From positions 1 through 50,175 of the forward strand of contig JAVVPD010000006.1 in NCBI GenBank assembly GCA_036655975.1: a stretch of 50,175 bases of DNA, written 5' to 3'. This DNA comes from CASQEL01 sp036655975 (GTDB lineage Bacteria > Desulfobacterota > Desulfovibrionia > Desulfovibrionales > Desulfovibrionaceae). A program made the translations under genes and the position numbers. This document shows, piece after piece, positions 40,982-49,254 of this stretch. The notes under the pieces are model-generated. The model saw only the letters and a list, made by a program, of their open reading frames with translations. It had not been told where the DNA came from and ran no database searches. How positions within the stretch are numbered: position 1 is the first letter of the stretch; each line of letters opens with the position of its first letter.

Positions 40982-41446
40982 CTATACATTAACGCCCATA
41001 GNNNNNNNNNNATATAAAGAAGGATTGGAAGGCGGGCGCGGGCTGTAGGGGTCGGGTACAGGGCGTGGCGGAGGCACGGGGCGCGGTTGCGCGTTATTTT
41101 TGGGGGGCCACTGCGGCTCCACCTGCGGGTACACAAAGATAGGCACAGGCGTTTGCTGTGTATTCTGTGGAGCGGGAGGAATCACTCTAGTGATAACATC
41201 ACCGGTTTGCGGGTCGGTATACGTGCTGGAGAAACCGCCCGTGGAACTATTGCCCGTGCCCAAAAAGCTGTCATGCCGCGCCGGAGGCGTGATGCTACCT
41301 TTCGAATTTTGCGACGTTGACGTTTGCGCTTCCAGAGAAGCCGCACCTTCAGCAAAAACAGGGCTTACCCACAGGAAAGCGCTAAAAAAAAGCATTATCC
41401 CGAAAAAAAATTTTCCTGCACTGATATATATACTTAACATACTCAT
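40982..41446 (-). CDS. Exported proline-rich protein, C-terminus interrupted by a gap
   Basis: The product has a signal peptide of about 32 residues (LFFSAFLWVSPVFA before EGAAS), then a Ser/Thr/Gln-rich part, a GDVITRVIPP segment, and a Pro-rich C-terminus (about residues 95-144). It is probably periplasmic or surface-attached; no domain is recognised. The 10-N gap at 41002-41011 lies near the end. With the given frame it ends MGVNV, but a different true gap length could give an earlier stop. The ATG has AAGGA eight bases upstream. It is divergent from purM. Confidence 0.6.
   Translation of the reverse strand: MSMLSIYISAGKFFFGIMLFFSAFLWVSPVFAEGAASLEAQTSTSQNSKGSITPPARHDSFLGTGNSSTGGFSSTYTDPQTGDVITRVIPPAPQNTQQTPVPIFVYPQVEPQWPPKNNAQPRPVPPPRPVPDPYSPRPPSNPSLYXXXXMGVNV
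41002..41011. other. Assembly gap (10 N)
   Basis: Ten N near the 3' end of the proline-rich protein gene. The last codons of that gene are uncertain. Confidence 0.98.
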
Positions 41447-41494
41447 ATTATAATCCTTTTACTATGTTTTTCCCAAAGGCTCTTTTCGCCTGAA

Positions 41495-41528
41495 GGGGAA
41501 AATACCCCTAAATGCCCCTTGGGCATTT
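41495..41528 (+). promoter_or_regulatory. Tandem hairpins in the purM leader
   Basis: GGGG (41495-41498) can pair with CCCC (41505-41508), immediately followed by AAATGCCC (41510-41517) pairing with GGGCATTT (41521-41528) with a 3-base loop. They lie about 60 bases before the purM start. They may be an attenuator or terminate antisense transcription. No known purine riboswitch features were found. Confidence 0.4.
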
Positions 41529-41584
41529 GCAATAGTTTTGTTACGCTGCCTTTCGCACAGCAACATCTATGTAAGGAGTTTTAC

Positions 41585-42640
41585 ATGTCTTCAGGGCGTT
41601 CAAAAGCATACACTGAGGCCGGGGTAGATATCAATGCCGGCAATGCCCTTGTTTCGCGCATCAAGGATGCCGTGGCGAGTACCCAAACCCATGGTGTAAT
41701 TTCTGATCTTGGCGGCTTCGGGGGCCTGTTCCGTCCTGATATGCGCAATATGAAGGATCCCGTGCTTGTTTCTTCCACCGATGGTGTGGGTACGAAACTT
41801 AAGTTAGCCTTTGCCTTCAATAAACACAATACCGTAGGGATAGACCTTGTTGCCATGAGCGTGAATGATATTCTCGTGCAAGGCGCTAAACCACTATTCT
41901 TTTTAGATTATTTTGGAACAGGCAAATTAGATGTGGAAAAAACCCACGATGTTATCGCCGGCATAGCCGAAGGCTGCCGTCAATCCGGTTGCGCGCTACT
42001 GGGGGGGGAAACCGCCGAAATGCCCGACATGTACGCCGAAGGTGAATACGATTTGGCGGGTTTTTGCGTCGGCATTGTAGACAATAACAAAATTGTGGAC
42101 GGTTCAGGCATTCGCGTGGGCGACAAAATTGTCGGAATTTCCTCCTCAGGTATCCATTCCAACGGCTATTCACTCGTACGCAAAATACTTGCCCAAAGCG
42201 GCCTGGGGGGTACAGATATTTTCCCCGGAACTGACCAATTGGTGCAAGATGTGCTGTTGACCCCCACCTATATTTATGTGGATAGTATTCGCCAATTACA
42301 ACGCGATGTGGATATTCACGGCATGGTTCACATTACCGGTGGCGGTTTTTACGATAATATTCCCCGCATTCTGCCCCGTCAGGTGGAAGCACACGTCCGC
42401 TTTGGCTCGTGGGACATACCTCCCGTGTTCCAATGGCTGAAAGAAAGCGGCCATTTGAGCTGGCCTGAAATGCTGCAGATTTTCAATTGCGGTATCGGCT
42501 ATATTGTTATTGTTCCTGGTGATTGCCACGAAGAAGTGGTCAGCCGCGTGAACGCCTCCTCCATGTCCGCATGGACTATCGGCAGCATTGAGCGCCGCAA
42601 AAACGATACAGAACAGGTTCAAATTCTGTTTGAAGAATAA
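41585..42640 (+). CDS. purM: Phosphoribosylformylglycinamidine cyclo-ligase (AIR synthetase)
   Basis: PurM converts FGAM to AIR with ATP in de novo purine synthesis. The 351-residue protein has YTEAGVDINAGNALVSRI at the N-terminus, DLGGFGGLFR, the ATP/substrate motif VSSTDGVGTKLKLA, VDIL-type AMSVNDILVQGAKPLFFLDY, GGETAEMPDMY, and HITGGGFYDNIPRILP. The ATG at 41585 has AAGGAG six bases upstream; an in-frame upstream extension lacks family similarity. It stands alone between leader hairpins and a 23-bp perfect terminator. purN is not adjacent. Confidence 0.96.
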   Translation: MSSGRSKAYTEAGVDINAGNALVSRIKDAVASTQTHGVISDLGGFGGLFRPDMRNMKDPVLVSSTDGVGTKLKLAFAFNKHNTVGIDLVAMSVNDILVQGAKPLFFLDYFGTGKLDVEKTHDVIAGIAEGCRQSGCALLGGETAEMPDMYAEGEYDLAGFCVGIVDNNKIVDGSGIRVGDKIVGISSSGIHSNGYSLVRKILAQSGLGGTDIFPGTDQLVQDVLLTPTYIYVDSIRQLQRDVDIHGMVHITGGGFYDNIPRILPRQVEAHVRFGSWDIPPVFQWLKESGHLSWPEMLQIFNCGIGYIVIVPGDCHEEVVSRVNASSMSAWTIGSIERRKNDTEQVQILFEE

Positions 42641-42654
42641 AAATATCCGTATGC

Positions 42655-42704
42655 TTTATAAAAAATGGCGGTATTTCTTGTGAAATACCGCCATTTTTTA
42701 TAAA
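42655..42704. terminator. Very strong 23-bp bidirectional terminator after purM
   Basis: A perfect 23-bp stem (42655-42677 with 42682-42704) encloses the loop TTGT. Each arm contains a six-A/T tract, so U-runs lie inside the stem on both strands. It sits between purM and the convergent acidic-peptide gene, immediately after that gene's stop on the minus strand. Confidence 0.9.
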
Positions 42705-42836
42705 CTAATCGTCTTCGTACATGTCATTATGGTCTTCACAACCGCAAACATCGTCTGGTGGCCCGTCTTCGTCGTGGTCAGCAATCAAAAAAGTATCGTC
42801 ATCCAAACTGTCTTCTTCTGTCCAGTCATTCGGCAT
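42705..42836 (-). CDS. 43-residue acidic CGC-motif peptide, coupled to radical SAM gene
   Basis: The ATG at 42836 has GGAGG six bases upstream, inside the end of the radical SAM gene, which it overlaps by 11 bases. The peptide has 19 Asp/Glu in 43 residues, one Trp near the N-terminus and a CGCEDH motif near the C-terminus that could bind metal. Strong initiation signal, coupling and a dedicated terminator at its 3' end support a real gene. No signal peptide. A longer frame starting at 42944 lies within the radical SAM gene and is rejected. Function unknown; it could be a substrate or partner of the radical SAM enzyme, but this is inference. Confidence 0.6.
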   Translation of the reverse strand: MPNDWTEEDSLDDDTFLIADHDEDGPPDDVCGCEDHNDMYEDD

Positions 42837-44187
42837 GATCGTCCTCCATTTCGCTAGGAACTGTTGGTACGGGAGCTTTCCACACGCCCGGCATGGGCGC
42901 TTCCAAAACCGCTTTATCCCCCACATACGGGTTAAAGTAGCCAAACTTTAGCCAAGGGCATAATTTACGTAAACGTTTTTTAAAATTTGTGAATCCTACA
43001 GACGGCCCCAAGACTACCTTTGTAAGTACACCCAAATACATTTCGGGGTCAATGTTCAAATTGCGTAATTGAATAAAACTGACCCCCGTGCTTCCCACCA
43101 GCTCACCCAGCGCGGCAATTTCCTCTTCGGTGTCTGTTACCCCAGGAAAATACAATAAATTTAATGAAACAAACACACCACGCTTGCGTGCTTCCACCAT
43201 AGAAGCCCGCACATTTGCCAAAGTGTAGCCCTTGGGGCGATAATAACAGGTATAGGCATCTTCCCGCGCGCTGTTCATGCTCACCCGCAAGGAACTCAGC
43301 CCTGCCTCTGCCAGAGCGATAACCGCGTCAGTATACGAGGCATTGCTGTTGCAATTAATGGTGCCCTTGCCGCCCGCCGCACGAAACAAACGCACCGCTT
43401 CAATCAAGGTTGCGGCTTCAGTCAGCGGTTCCCCTTCGCAGCCCTGACCGAAAGAATAGATGGGGTGCTCGGTTTCCTGCGCGGCATGATGCTGCATAAG
43501 TTCCACAATTTCTTGAGGACTTGGACAAAAATTCAAACGACATTGCGGAGTGCTCACAATGGGCGAACCTTCTTCTTGCTGCGAAATACACCCTACGCAG
43601 CGGGCATTACACACCCGTGATACTGGCAGTGGGGCCTCATACCGCCCAAGCGCAAAGTTGCGGGCCGCTGGGCAATCATAGCGCAACACACACTGAGACA
43701 TAATATGCTGAATGAGACGATTTTCAGGATATTGCAGCATCAGGGTTCGCACGGCTTTTTCAAGACGCGCACGCGGCACATCCTTAAAGACTTGGCGTGT
43801 GTCCGAATCCACAGTTTTGGCACACACATAAAAACGCCCACGGGCAAAACCCACGGCCCCATAAGCGAACAGGGGTAAGACGGGCGCATCTGCATCGCTC
43901 ACATAGGCTGGGTGCGCGGTGATGGTGTGGGCCGGAGCCGCAAAAGCCGCCACGGCAAGATCTTCCTGCACCTCAATGTCACCGCTTTCCTCGTTCAGTC
44001 CCGCAGCTCGACGGCCCGGCAGCAAAAAAATTTCACTTTCTGGGGGCAGAGGAATAAGCTCGTCAGGACGGGGCAGTCCCCACTGGTCACCACGGCGGCA
44101 AACCATTAATAAATCAGGATGATCATAAATATTTCCCTGGGCATCAGCCACAAGCAAATGCGGACGGAGGGGACGTGCAGAAGGCAT
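42826..44187 (-). CDS. Radical SAM protein of unknown specificity
   Basis: The 453-residue protein has a N-terminal ~170-residue part with two predicted beta-rich segments and then a radical SAM core starting at VCNARCVGC (Cys193, Cys197, Cys200, the CX3CX2C 4Fe-4S site). Further core elements are FGQGCEGEPLTEA (GGE-like motif), GTINCNSNASYTD, LSSLRVSMNSAREDAY and VSLNLLYFPGVTDTEEEI. No SPASM-type extra Cys cluster is seen at the C-terminus. The ATG has AAGGAA six bases upstream. The downstream acidic peptide gene overlaps its end. The reaction is unknown. Confidence 0.85.
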   Translation of the reverse strand: MPSARPLRPHLLVADAQGNIYDHPDLLMVCRRGDQWGLPRPDELIPLPPESEIFLLPGRRAAGLNEESGDIEVQEDLAVAAFAAPAHTITAHPAYVSDADAPVLPLFAYGAVGFARGRFYVCAKTVDSDTRQVFKDVPRARLEKAVRTLMLQYPENRLIQHIMSQCVLRYDCPAARNFALGRYEAPLPVSRVCNARCVGCISQQEEGSPIVSTPQCRLNFCPSPQEIVELMQHHAAQETEHPIYSFGQGCEGEPLTEAATLIEAVRLFRAAGGKGTINCNSNASYTDAVIALAEAGLSSLRVSMNSAREDAYTCYYRPKGYTLANVRASMVEARKRGVFVSLNLLYFPGVTDTEEEIAALGELVGSTGVSFIQLRNLNIDPEMYLGVLTKVVLGPSVGFTNFKKRLRKLCPWLKFGYFNPYVGDKAVLEAPMPGVWKAPVPTVPSEMEDDHAE

Positions 44188-44286
44188 AGTGTTTCCTTGC
44201 AGTAAAACGGTCTTCAGGATAATATAAAACGCAGCAGTGCTGTTGTCAGCAATTTTGTCTACTCAATTATACAAAGGTATCTTCAC

Positions 44287-44586
44287 ATGGCTGTGATGCT
44301 CTTCATTTTTCTGTGTTTTGCTGGTATGTTTGTTATGTTTTTGTATATTTTGCGTAGCCAAGAAAAATTTCAAGACTACCTCCGCCAAGAATTAGCTCAA
44401 ACCAAGGTATTGCTCCATTCCATGGAACACAAGCTGGCCGTGTTGAGCGGCGATCCCTCCCACGACAGTCGTATTGAGCACAATTCCACGGCCTTGACAA
44501 GTCTCAGTATGACTGAGCATAAAGAAGTGGCCCACGATTCCGGCCTTGATTTGCACTTTGACCCCAACGAAAGAATGATTCGTTAA
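44287..44586 (+). CDS. Small single-span membrane protein
   Basis: The 99-residue protein has one N-terminal membrane helix (about residues 3-22), then a helical coiled-coil-like part (RSQEKFQDYLRQELAQTKVL) and a Ser/Thr/His-rich tail. It has no recognised family. The ATG has AAGG nine bases upstream. Its TAA at 44584-44586 overlaps the stop codon of the convergent glycosyltransferase gene in a TTAA palindrome. 99 bases separate it from the radical SAM gene, with which it diverges. Confidence 0.5.
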   Translation: MAVMLFIFLCFAGMFVMFLYILRSQEKFQDYLRQELAQTKVLLHSMEHKLAVLSGDPSHDSRIEHNSTALTSLSMTEHKEVAHDSGLDLHFDPNERMIR

Positions 44587-45629
44587 AAATTCTCCGTCTG
44601 CCCAAAGTGCCCCTGTGCAGCCCGCACATACGCCTGCTGCAACATCGGGTGCGAAATATTTTCAGCAAACAACAAATAAGGCATGCGTAACCATTGCTTA
44701 CGAATGGCATTGGCGTGCTTTTGTCTATTTTTGCACTCTTGCTGCCCTTTCGCCTGATACCATGTGTGCAGATGGCGAGTAAATTCTTGGGCCCTATGGC
44801 GGGCACGATGCCCCGCGTTGATGCAAGCAAGAGCTGCCTGACGCAGGGCCTGCTGACGCGGCGGATCGTCGAGCAATGCCCGCACTTGCGCGGCGGCCGC
44901 CCCTACATCGTGCAGGGGATAGGTCAGCAGATGCACGTTTTCAGTGAATAGCTCTTGTTGCNNNNNNNNNNCAGCGGGCGTGAGTAAACAACCCCCGCAG
45001 CCCATGGCCTCAAAAACCCGAAAATTTAAATCACCAGCCGCACAGTGATTCAACAATATTCGACCTTGTGGAAACAAGTTGCGGTAATCGCCGTGCGTCA
45101 CATGCAGGCTTGGCACAAGGTTTTTTAAGGCCGCTAAAAACTCCGCACGGGCTCGGTTGGTAGCGGCATCCACAGTGCCCACAAACAGGCAATCCCAAAT
45201 AAAATCCGTGTGGGCAGACGCTGCCGCGCTCTCAAGAGAAATATCGGGCGCAAAAGCGGGAAACCACCACACCTGTTCCGCACACAGTTTCTTCGCCAAA
45301 AATGTGTGCATATGGTCTTTCAAGCTGACAAGGCACACATCAAAGGCTTGTGCGTAGAGGGGGTAATAACTATGAATATGAGAATCAACACAATAAAACA
45401 CCGTGACGCAGGGGAATTGTTCCATCCCCACAACAAAAGGTGGACGGCTTTTATCAGCCACTACCACAACATCAGGTTCCCATCCCGCCATACGCACTAG
45501 GTCATCCCAAGTAAAAACAGCCATATATTCAAAATTAAATATATGAATCTGCCACCCACAGGCCGTTAAGGCTGGGGCAAAGAAGGGACTTCCGATCCAA
45601 AAAAGTTTGCGTAAGGGAGATGCGGACAC
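44583..45629 (-). CDS. Glycosyltransferase, CgeB-like (with small gap)
   Basis: The protein starts with LRKLFWIGSPFFAPAL, the usual beginning of CgeB-type GT-B glycosyltransferases. It contains WDCLFVGTVDA, the GRILLNHCAAGDLNFRVFEAMGCGG donor-binding block, and ELFTENVHLLTY. The 10-N gap at 44962-44971 is between LLTPA and QQELFTENV, where the family has a few residues, so the frame is kept. GTG at 45629 after AAGGA is chosen as start (348 residues); a TTG at 45755 would add 42 AT-rich, non-family residues. It may act in O-antigen or surface glycan synthesis; the substrate is unknown. Start confidence is moderate. Confidence 0.7.
   Translation of the reverse strand: MSASPLRKLFWIGSPFFAPALTACGWQIHIFNFEYMAVFTWDDLVRMAGWEPDVVVVADKSRPPFVVGMEQFPCVTVFYCVDSHIHSYYPLYAQAFDVCLVSLKDHMHTFLAKKLCAEQVWWFPAFAPDISLESAAASAHTDFIWDCLFVGTVDAATNRARAEFLAALKNLVPSLHVTHGDYRNLFPQGRILLNHCAAGDLNFRVFEAMGCGGCLLTPAXXXXQQELFTENVHLLTYPLHDVGAAAAQVRALLDDPPRQQALRQAALACINAGHRARHRAQEFTRHLHTWYQAKGQQECKNRQKHANAIRKQWLRMPYLLFAENISHPMLQQAYVRAAQGHFGQTENF
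44962..44971. other. Assembly gap (10 N) inside the glycosyltransferase gene
   Basis: Ten N within the donor-binding half of the gene; the frame on both sides agrees. Confidence 0.98.
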
Positions 45630-45782
45630 GATTTCCTTATGAAATTGTAAAACCTTTTCCAATATTGCAAAGCAGCAGAAAAAATTATAGTAATTAGTGT
45701 TCAAAGTAAATGCCTCAGGAGCAGATAGCCTTAACTGCCCTACCGTACACAGCAACCATCACCCTTTAGCACCACAAGCCAC

Positions 45783-48700
45783 ATGCGAACTCCAGCCCAA
45801 ATTCTTCATACTTTTCTACGCATGGTGCTGGCCCTAACCCTTGTATGCGCGGCTCTGCTATTGGCAATGGCTATTTTTTTGCGCCAGAACCCCACGGCCC
45901 TCGCGGAACATTTGGCAGACGCCGTCCGTAGCCGTGCGGGCATTGAGTGTTCCATGGGGCTGGTAGATGTGGTTATGCTGCCCATGCCCGCACTGGCTGT
46001 GGCAGATATTCGCGTCAGTACAGAAAGTATGACCCTGTATGTGGCCTACGCCACGGTACGCCCCTCTATCATGGCCCTGTTGCGCGGTGAATTTGAGCCT
46101 GGCGATATCAGCCTGCTACGCCCAGAAGTCACTCTAAACGCCCCCCTGCCGCCCACACCTTCCGGCACCACTCTCAGCATTCCCTCTGTGCTCCAAAACT
46201 GCCGGATCATGGTGCAACATGGCAGCCTAGAAATCCAAAATTTTGAGGGGCGGCAATTCCATATCCGTGATATTCGCACAGATATCAGCCCCAATGCCAC
46301 TGACGGTGTGGATAGTTTGTATGGCTGGCTCCACATCGGTTCAGCCACCGTCTACGAAGGAGATACTTTGGCGGCACGGCTCGATTCCGTACAGATCGAT
46401 ATGGACGGTACAGCCCTAGATTTGAGCCGTGGCGATCCCGGTGGTTTACGAATTCAAGGACGCGCTTCATTGCCCCATATGCTCAGTGTTCATAGTATGG
46501 ATATTCAGGTGGAGCAAAAACGTCACAGTAGCGGTACGACCAGCATGATATCTGCTAACCTTAAAGGAACATTCCCCTTTGATGGGCAATCCATCCCCTT
46601 TCATATGGACGGAATAGGTAAAACTCTCGGCACTGGCGGCATCACTATTGACAGCCTTGATCTGGGGCTGGACAAAGACCGTATCCGTGTGCAGGGAGCG
46701 CTCATGCTGCCAAAGGCAGACAGTCTATGGCCTGAAATAACAGGAAAAATGACAATATATCGTCTGAGTCTGGTGCAATGGTTCGGCTTCGGGCGGCCCA
46801 TGCCCGCAGGCTTGCAGCACACCTTGGATTCGCTCGCGGGCACACTGGACTTCGCCCTCAATGCCACAGGCCTGAAAGTGCCAAACCTGCATATACAAGT
46901 GGCGGAAACCTCCTTTGAAGGCAAGGCTAGCATGGAATCTTGGGCTAGCCCCGTCATCGCTATTGACGCCCACAGTAAAAGCATCAACCTTGGCACAGCT
47001 CTGCCCGAAGCCTTGGCCCTTACCCCCAAGGCTCCGGTATACACGCACAAAGCCCTTACCCCCGTTCCCGGCAGTGACACCGCCTTGTCCATGAAGCTGC
47101 CTGACATTAATTATGATATTCAATTGCGGGTAGATGCGCTGCAATACGGCCCACTCAACATGCAGAACGCGCAATTCCGCTGCCAGTCCGGCGGCAAGGG
47201 TGCCGTAGACATGCGCTTTGGCGTTGGCGGCCTCTACGGCGGCAATGCCGATGGCGCGCTATTGCTTAAAGCAAGCACCGCCACCACGCCGACTCAATAC
47301 ACTCTCCGCGCACACATCAAAAATGTCAGTGCCGAACGCCCTGTGCACGCACTCACAGGTTCCAAAAGCTTAGGTGGGCGGGTCAACGCGGCAGTCCAAT
47401 GGACAGCCGAAGGCAAAAGCGTTGCGACTTTTCTGGCAAGCCTCAGCGGTGTCACCTCGCTAAAAATAGAAGACGGCTATGTTGATAGCCTCATGGCTGG
47501 AGGAGAGGCGAACAAATGTACCTTTTCCCGTCTGGAACTGAGTAATCGCCTCCGGCGGCAAAACAGCGACACCACCCGTAGCCCCCAAGACAGCACGGTG
47601 ACCTTTGACGGGGAATGGCAAGGCATGATGCAAACCCGAAATTGGCAAACTTCTGTGCGTTTGGACGGGCCGCTAAGTTTTGCGCGTAAGGGTATTCTGC
47701 CGCTGACGGTGCAAAAAGTCCCCGGCAGTCTTAGTGTGCAATTATCGCCGGAAATCACTTCCCTGAGTCAGAACCTCAAGGCGCATGCCACTGGACGTTT
47801 TTCCTTTCACAGCAGCACGTCCCAGCTTGCATTGGAAGACGCACACCTCAGCAGCGAAGGGATAGAAGTGCGGGGTTTTTTGCAAAGTGTGCTTAAGGAA
47901 TACAGTGTCAAAGGCGATATTGAGGTTAAAACAAAACAATTACGTCGTATTCTTACACTGTTGGGCAAAACAGTCAGCGACCTGCCGGAGGGGGCTTTGC
48001 AGCAGCTTGAAGGCACGGCCCACATAAGCCTAAATCCGGACTCCGTAAGTCTGCACACGATAAAGGCCCAAGTAGACACAAGCCGCGTGACCGGCAGCCT
48101 AGAGGGACGCTGGAATACACGCGCCGCTTGGAAATTTGATCTGAACGTTGACACCTTTGACCTCAGCAAATACCGCCTGCCTACTCCTGAGGGAGCCAAG
48201 CCTTCCACAAGCCCATGGAACCTAAAATGGTTGCAAACGACGGATGCCCAAGGGATCCTGCGCCTGAGCTCGGCCACGGTGTATAAACTCCATTTTCAAA
48301 ATGTGCACATCCCCCTAGGCCTGAGCAAAGGGCTGGTGGAATGTACGCCCCTGAAGGCACAATTGTATACCGCCCCGGTCACGGGTTCCTTCCGCGCAGA
48401 CGCGAAGAATAGCCTACACATACGGGCCGATCTGCAGGCTATTAATATGGACATGCTTCCCCTAAGCATTGATCAAAATTTTGGCACGGCTGTGGCGGGT
48501 CGTGCCGTGCTCAAGACTTCTACGGAAGGTATTTTACATTCAGATGCGGACATTCCCGCCGCTTTAAATGGCAGCTACAGCTTTGACGTTGTCAACGGCT
48601 ATTTCCAATCACGCTCTGAAGGAGAAATGCGCGGCAGCAAAACCGGCTTCACGTTTTTGCGCGGGACAGGACAAATGCAAAAAGGTGTGTTGCGTAACAA

Positions 48701-48962
48701 CGATTTTGTTATGGACGGGGCCAACATGCGGGTCACCGGGAAAGGACAAATCGACTTTGTTACCCAACAACTGGATTACACGGCTTTGGTAAATATGCGC
48801 GGTATTGCGGAATTTCCGGTATATTATTACGGCTCCATCAGTAATCCGCAGCGTGATATTAAAGCGGGCAAGGCCATTGTGGACACCCTAGGCCAATTGG
48901 GTACCGATGTTTTTGGTCTGGTAGGTGATGTGCTCAGTACCCCGTTTAAATTGTTTCGTTAA
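45783..48962 (+). CDS. AsmA-family envelope protein
   Basis: The 1059-residue protein has one N-terminal membrane helix (about residues 13-32) and a very long beta-rich periplasmic region. The C-terminal part (about residues 950-1055) contains DYTALVNMRGIAEFPVYYYG and PFKLFR, typical of the AsmA_2 domain. AsmA/TamB relatives form lipid-transfer bridges between inner and outer membrane or affect outer-membrane assembly. The ATG has no clear Shine-Dalgarno site and is preceded by an AT-rich divergent region. Length is greater than E. coli AsmA (617) and nearer to YhdP/TamB-like proteins. Repeat copy C follows. Confidence 0.85.
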   Translation: MRTPAQILHTFLRMVLALTLVCAALLLAMAIFLRQNPTALAEHLADAVRSRAGIECSMGLVDVVMLPMPALAVADIRVSTESMTLYVAYATVRPSIMALLRGEFEPGDISLLRPEVTLNAPLPPTPSGTTLSIPSVLQNCRIMVQHGSLEIQNFEGRQFHIRDIRTDISPNATDGVDSLYGWLHIGSATVYEGDTLAARLDSVQIDMDGTALDLSRGDPGGLRIQGRASLPHMLSVHSMDIQVEQKRHSSGTTSMISANLKGTFPFDGQSIPFHMDGIGKTLGTGGITIDSLDLGLDKDRIRVQGALMLPKADSLWPEITGKMTIYRLSLVQWFGFGRPMPAGLQHTLDSLAGTLDFALNATGLKVPNLHIQVAETSFEGKASMESWASPVIAIDAHSKSINLGTALPEALALTPKAPVYTHKALTPVPGSDTALSMKLPDINYDIQLRVDALQYGPLNMQNAQFRCQSGGKGAVDMRFGVGGLYGGNADGALLLKASTATTPTQYTLRAHIKNVSAERPVHALTGSKSLGGRVNAAVQWTAEGKSVATFLASLSGVTSLKIEDGYVDSLMAGGEANKCTFSRLELSNRLRRQNSDTTRSPQDSTVTFDGEWQGMMQTRNWQTSVRLDGPLSFARKGILPLTVQKVPGSLSVQLSPEITSLSQNLKAHATGRFSFHSSTSQLALEDAHLSSEGIEVRGFLQSVLKEYSVKGDIEVKTKQLRRILTLLGKTVSDLPEGALQQLEGTAHISLNPDSVSLHTIKAQVDTSRVTGSLEGRWNTRAAWKFDLNVDTFDLSKYRLPTPEGAKPSTSPWNLKWLQTTDAQGILRLSSATVYKLHFQNVHIPLGLSKGLVECTPLKAQLYTAPVTGSFRADAKNSLHIRADLQAINMDMLPLSIDQNFGTAVAGRAVLKTSTEGILHSDADIPAALNGSYSFDVVNGYFQSRSEGEMRGSKTGFTFLRGTGQMQKGVLRNNDFVMDGANMRVTGKGQIDFVTQQLDYTALVNMRGIAEFPVYYYGSISNPQRDIKAGKAIVDTLGQLGTDVFGLVGDVLSTPFKLFR

Positions 48963-48987
48963 AGCATACACCGCTGTAAACGGTTCT

Positions 48988-49117
48988 AAAGCATTTTTGA
49001 TTCCATACGCTCCCTCCGGCGCTTTACGGCGAAAGTAAATTTCGCCTACGCCTACGGGGCGGGCGACGGTTCTCGTCGTAGAGCATTTAGCTATTTTCAA
49101 TAGCAAAGTGCTCTAAA
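48988..49117 (+). repeat. 131-bp-class three-hairpin dispersed repeat, copy C
   Basis: This copy lies between the AsmA-family gene and adk (same strand). Hairpin 1 (49029-49047) has a perfect GGCGAAA/TTTCGCC stem. Hairpin 2 has terminal G.T pairs (GCGACGG with TCGTCGT). Hairpin 3 (49080-49117) keeps pairing through T-A and one T.G pair. It is the same orientation as copy A. Confidence 0.93.
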
Positions 49118-49254
49118 GGGCTGGTAGCAAAGAAATCCCGCTGACCCCAATTGACAAAAGGACTTGAGCGGGAGTATCTTTTTCCCAGTACGTTATATTT
49201 TGCACAAGGCAGTGCATACCCTTTATAGTCTGTTCATAACCAAGGAGGTCTTTG

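Noticed and set aside
42705..42944. 79-residue version of the acidic peptide gene starting at 42944
   Set aside because: It lies entirely inside the radical SAM gene at its 5' end and lacks a ribosome-binding site; the ATG at 42836 has a strong one.
44583..45755. TTG start at 45755 for the glycosyltransferase
   Set aside because: It would add 42 AT-rich residues unlike the family and remove the divergent promoter region; GTG at 45629 follows AAGGA and begins the conserved part.
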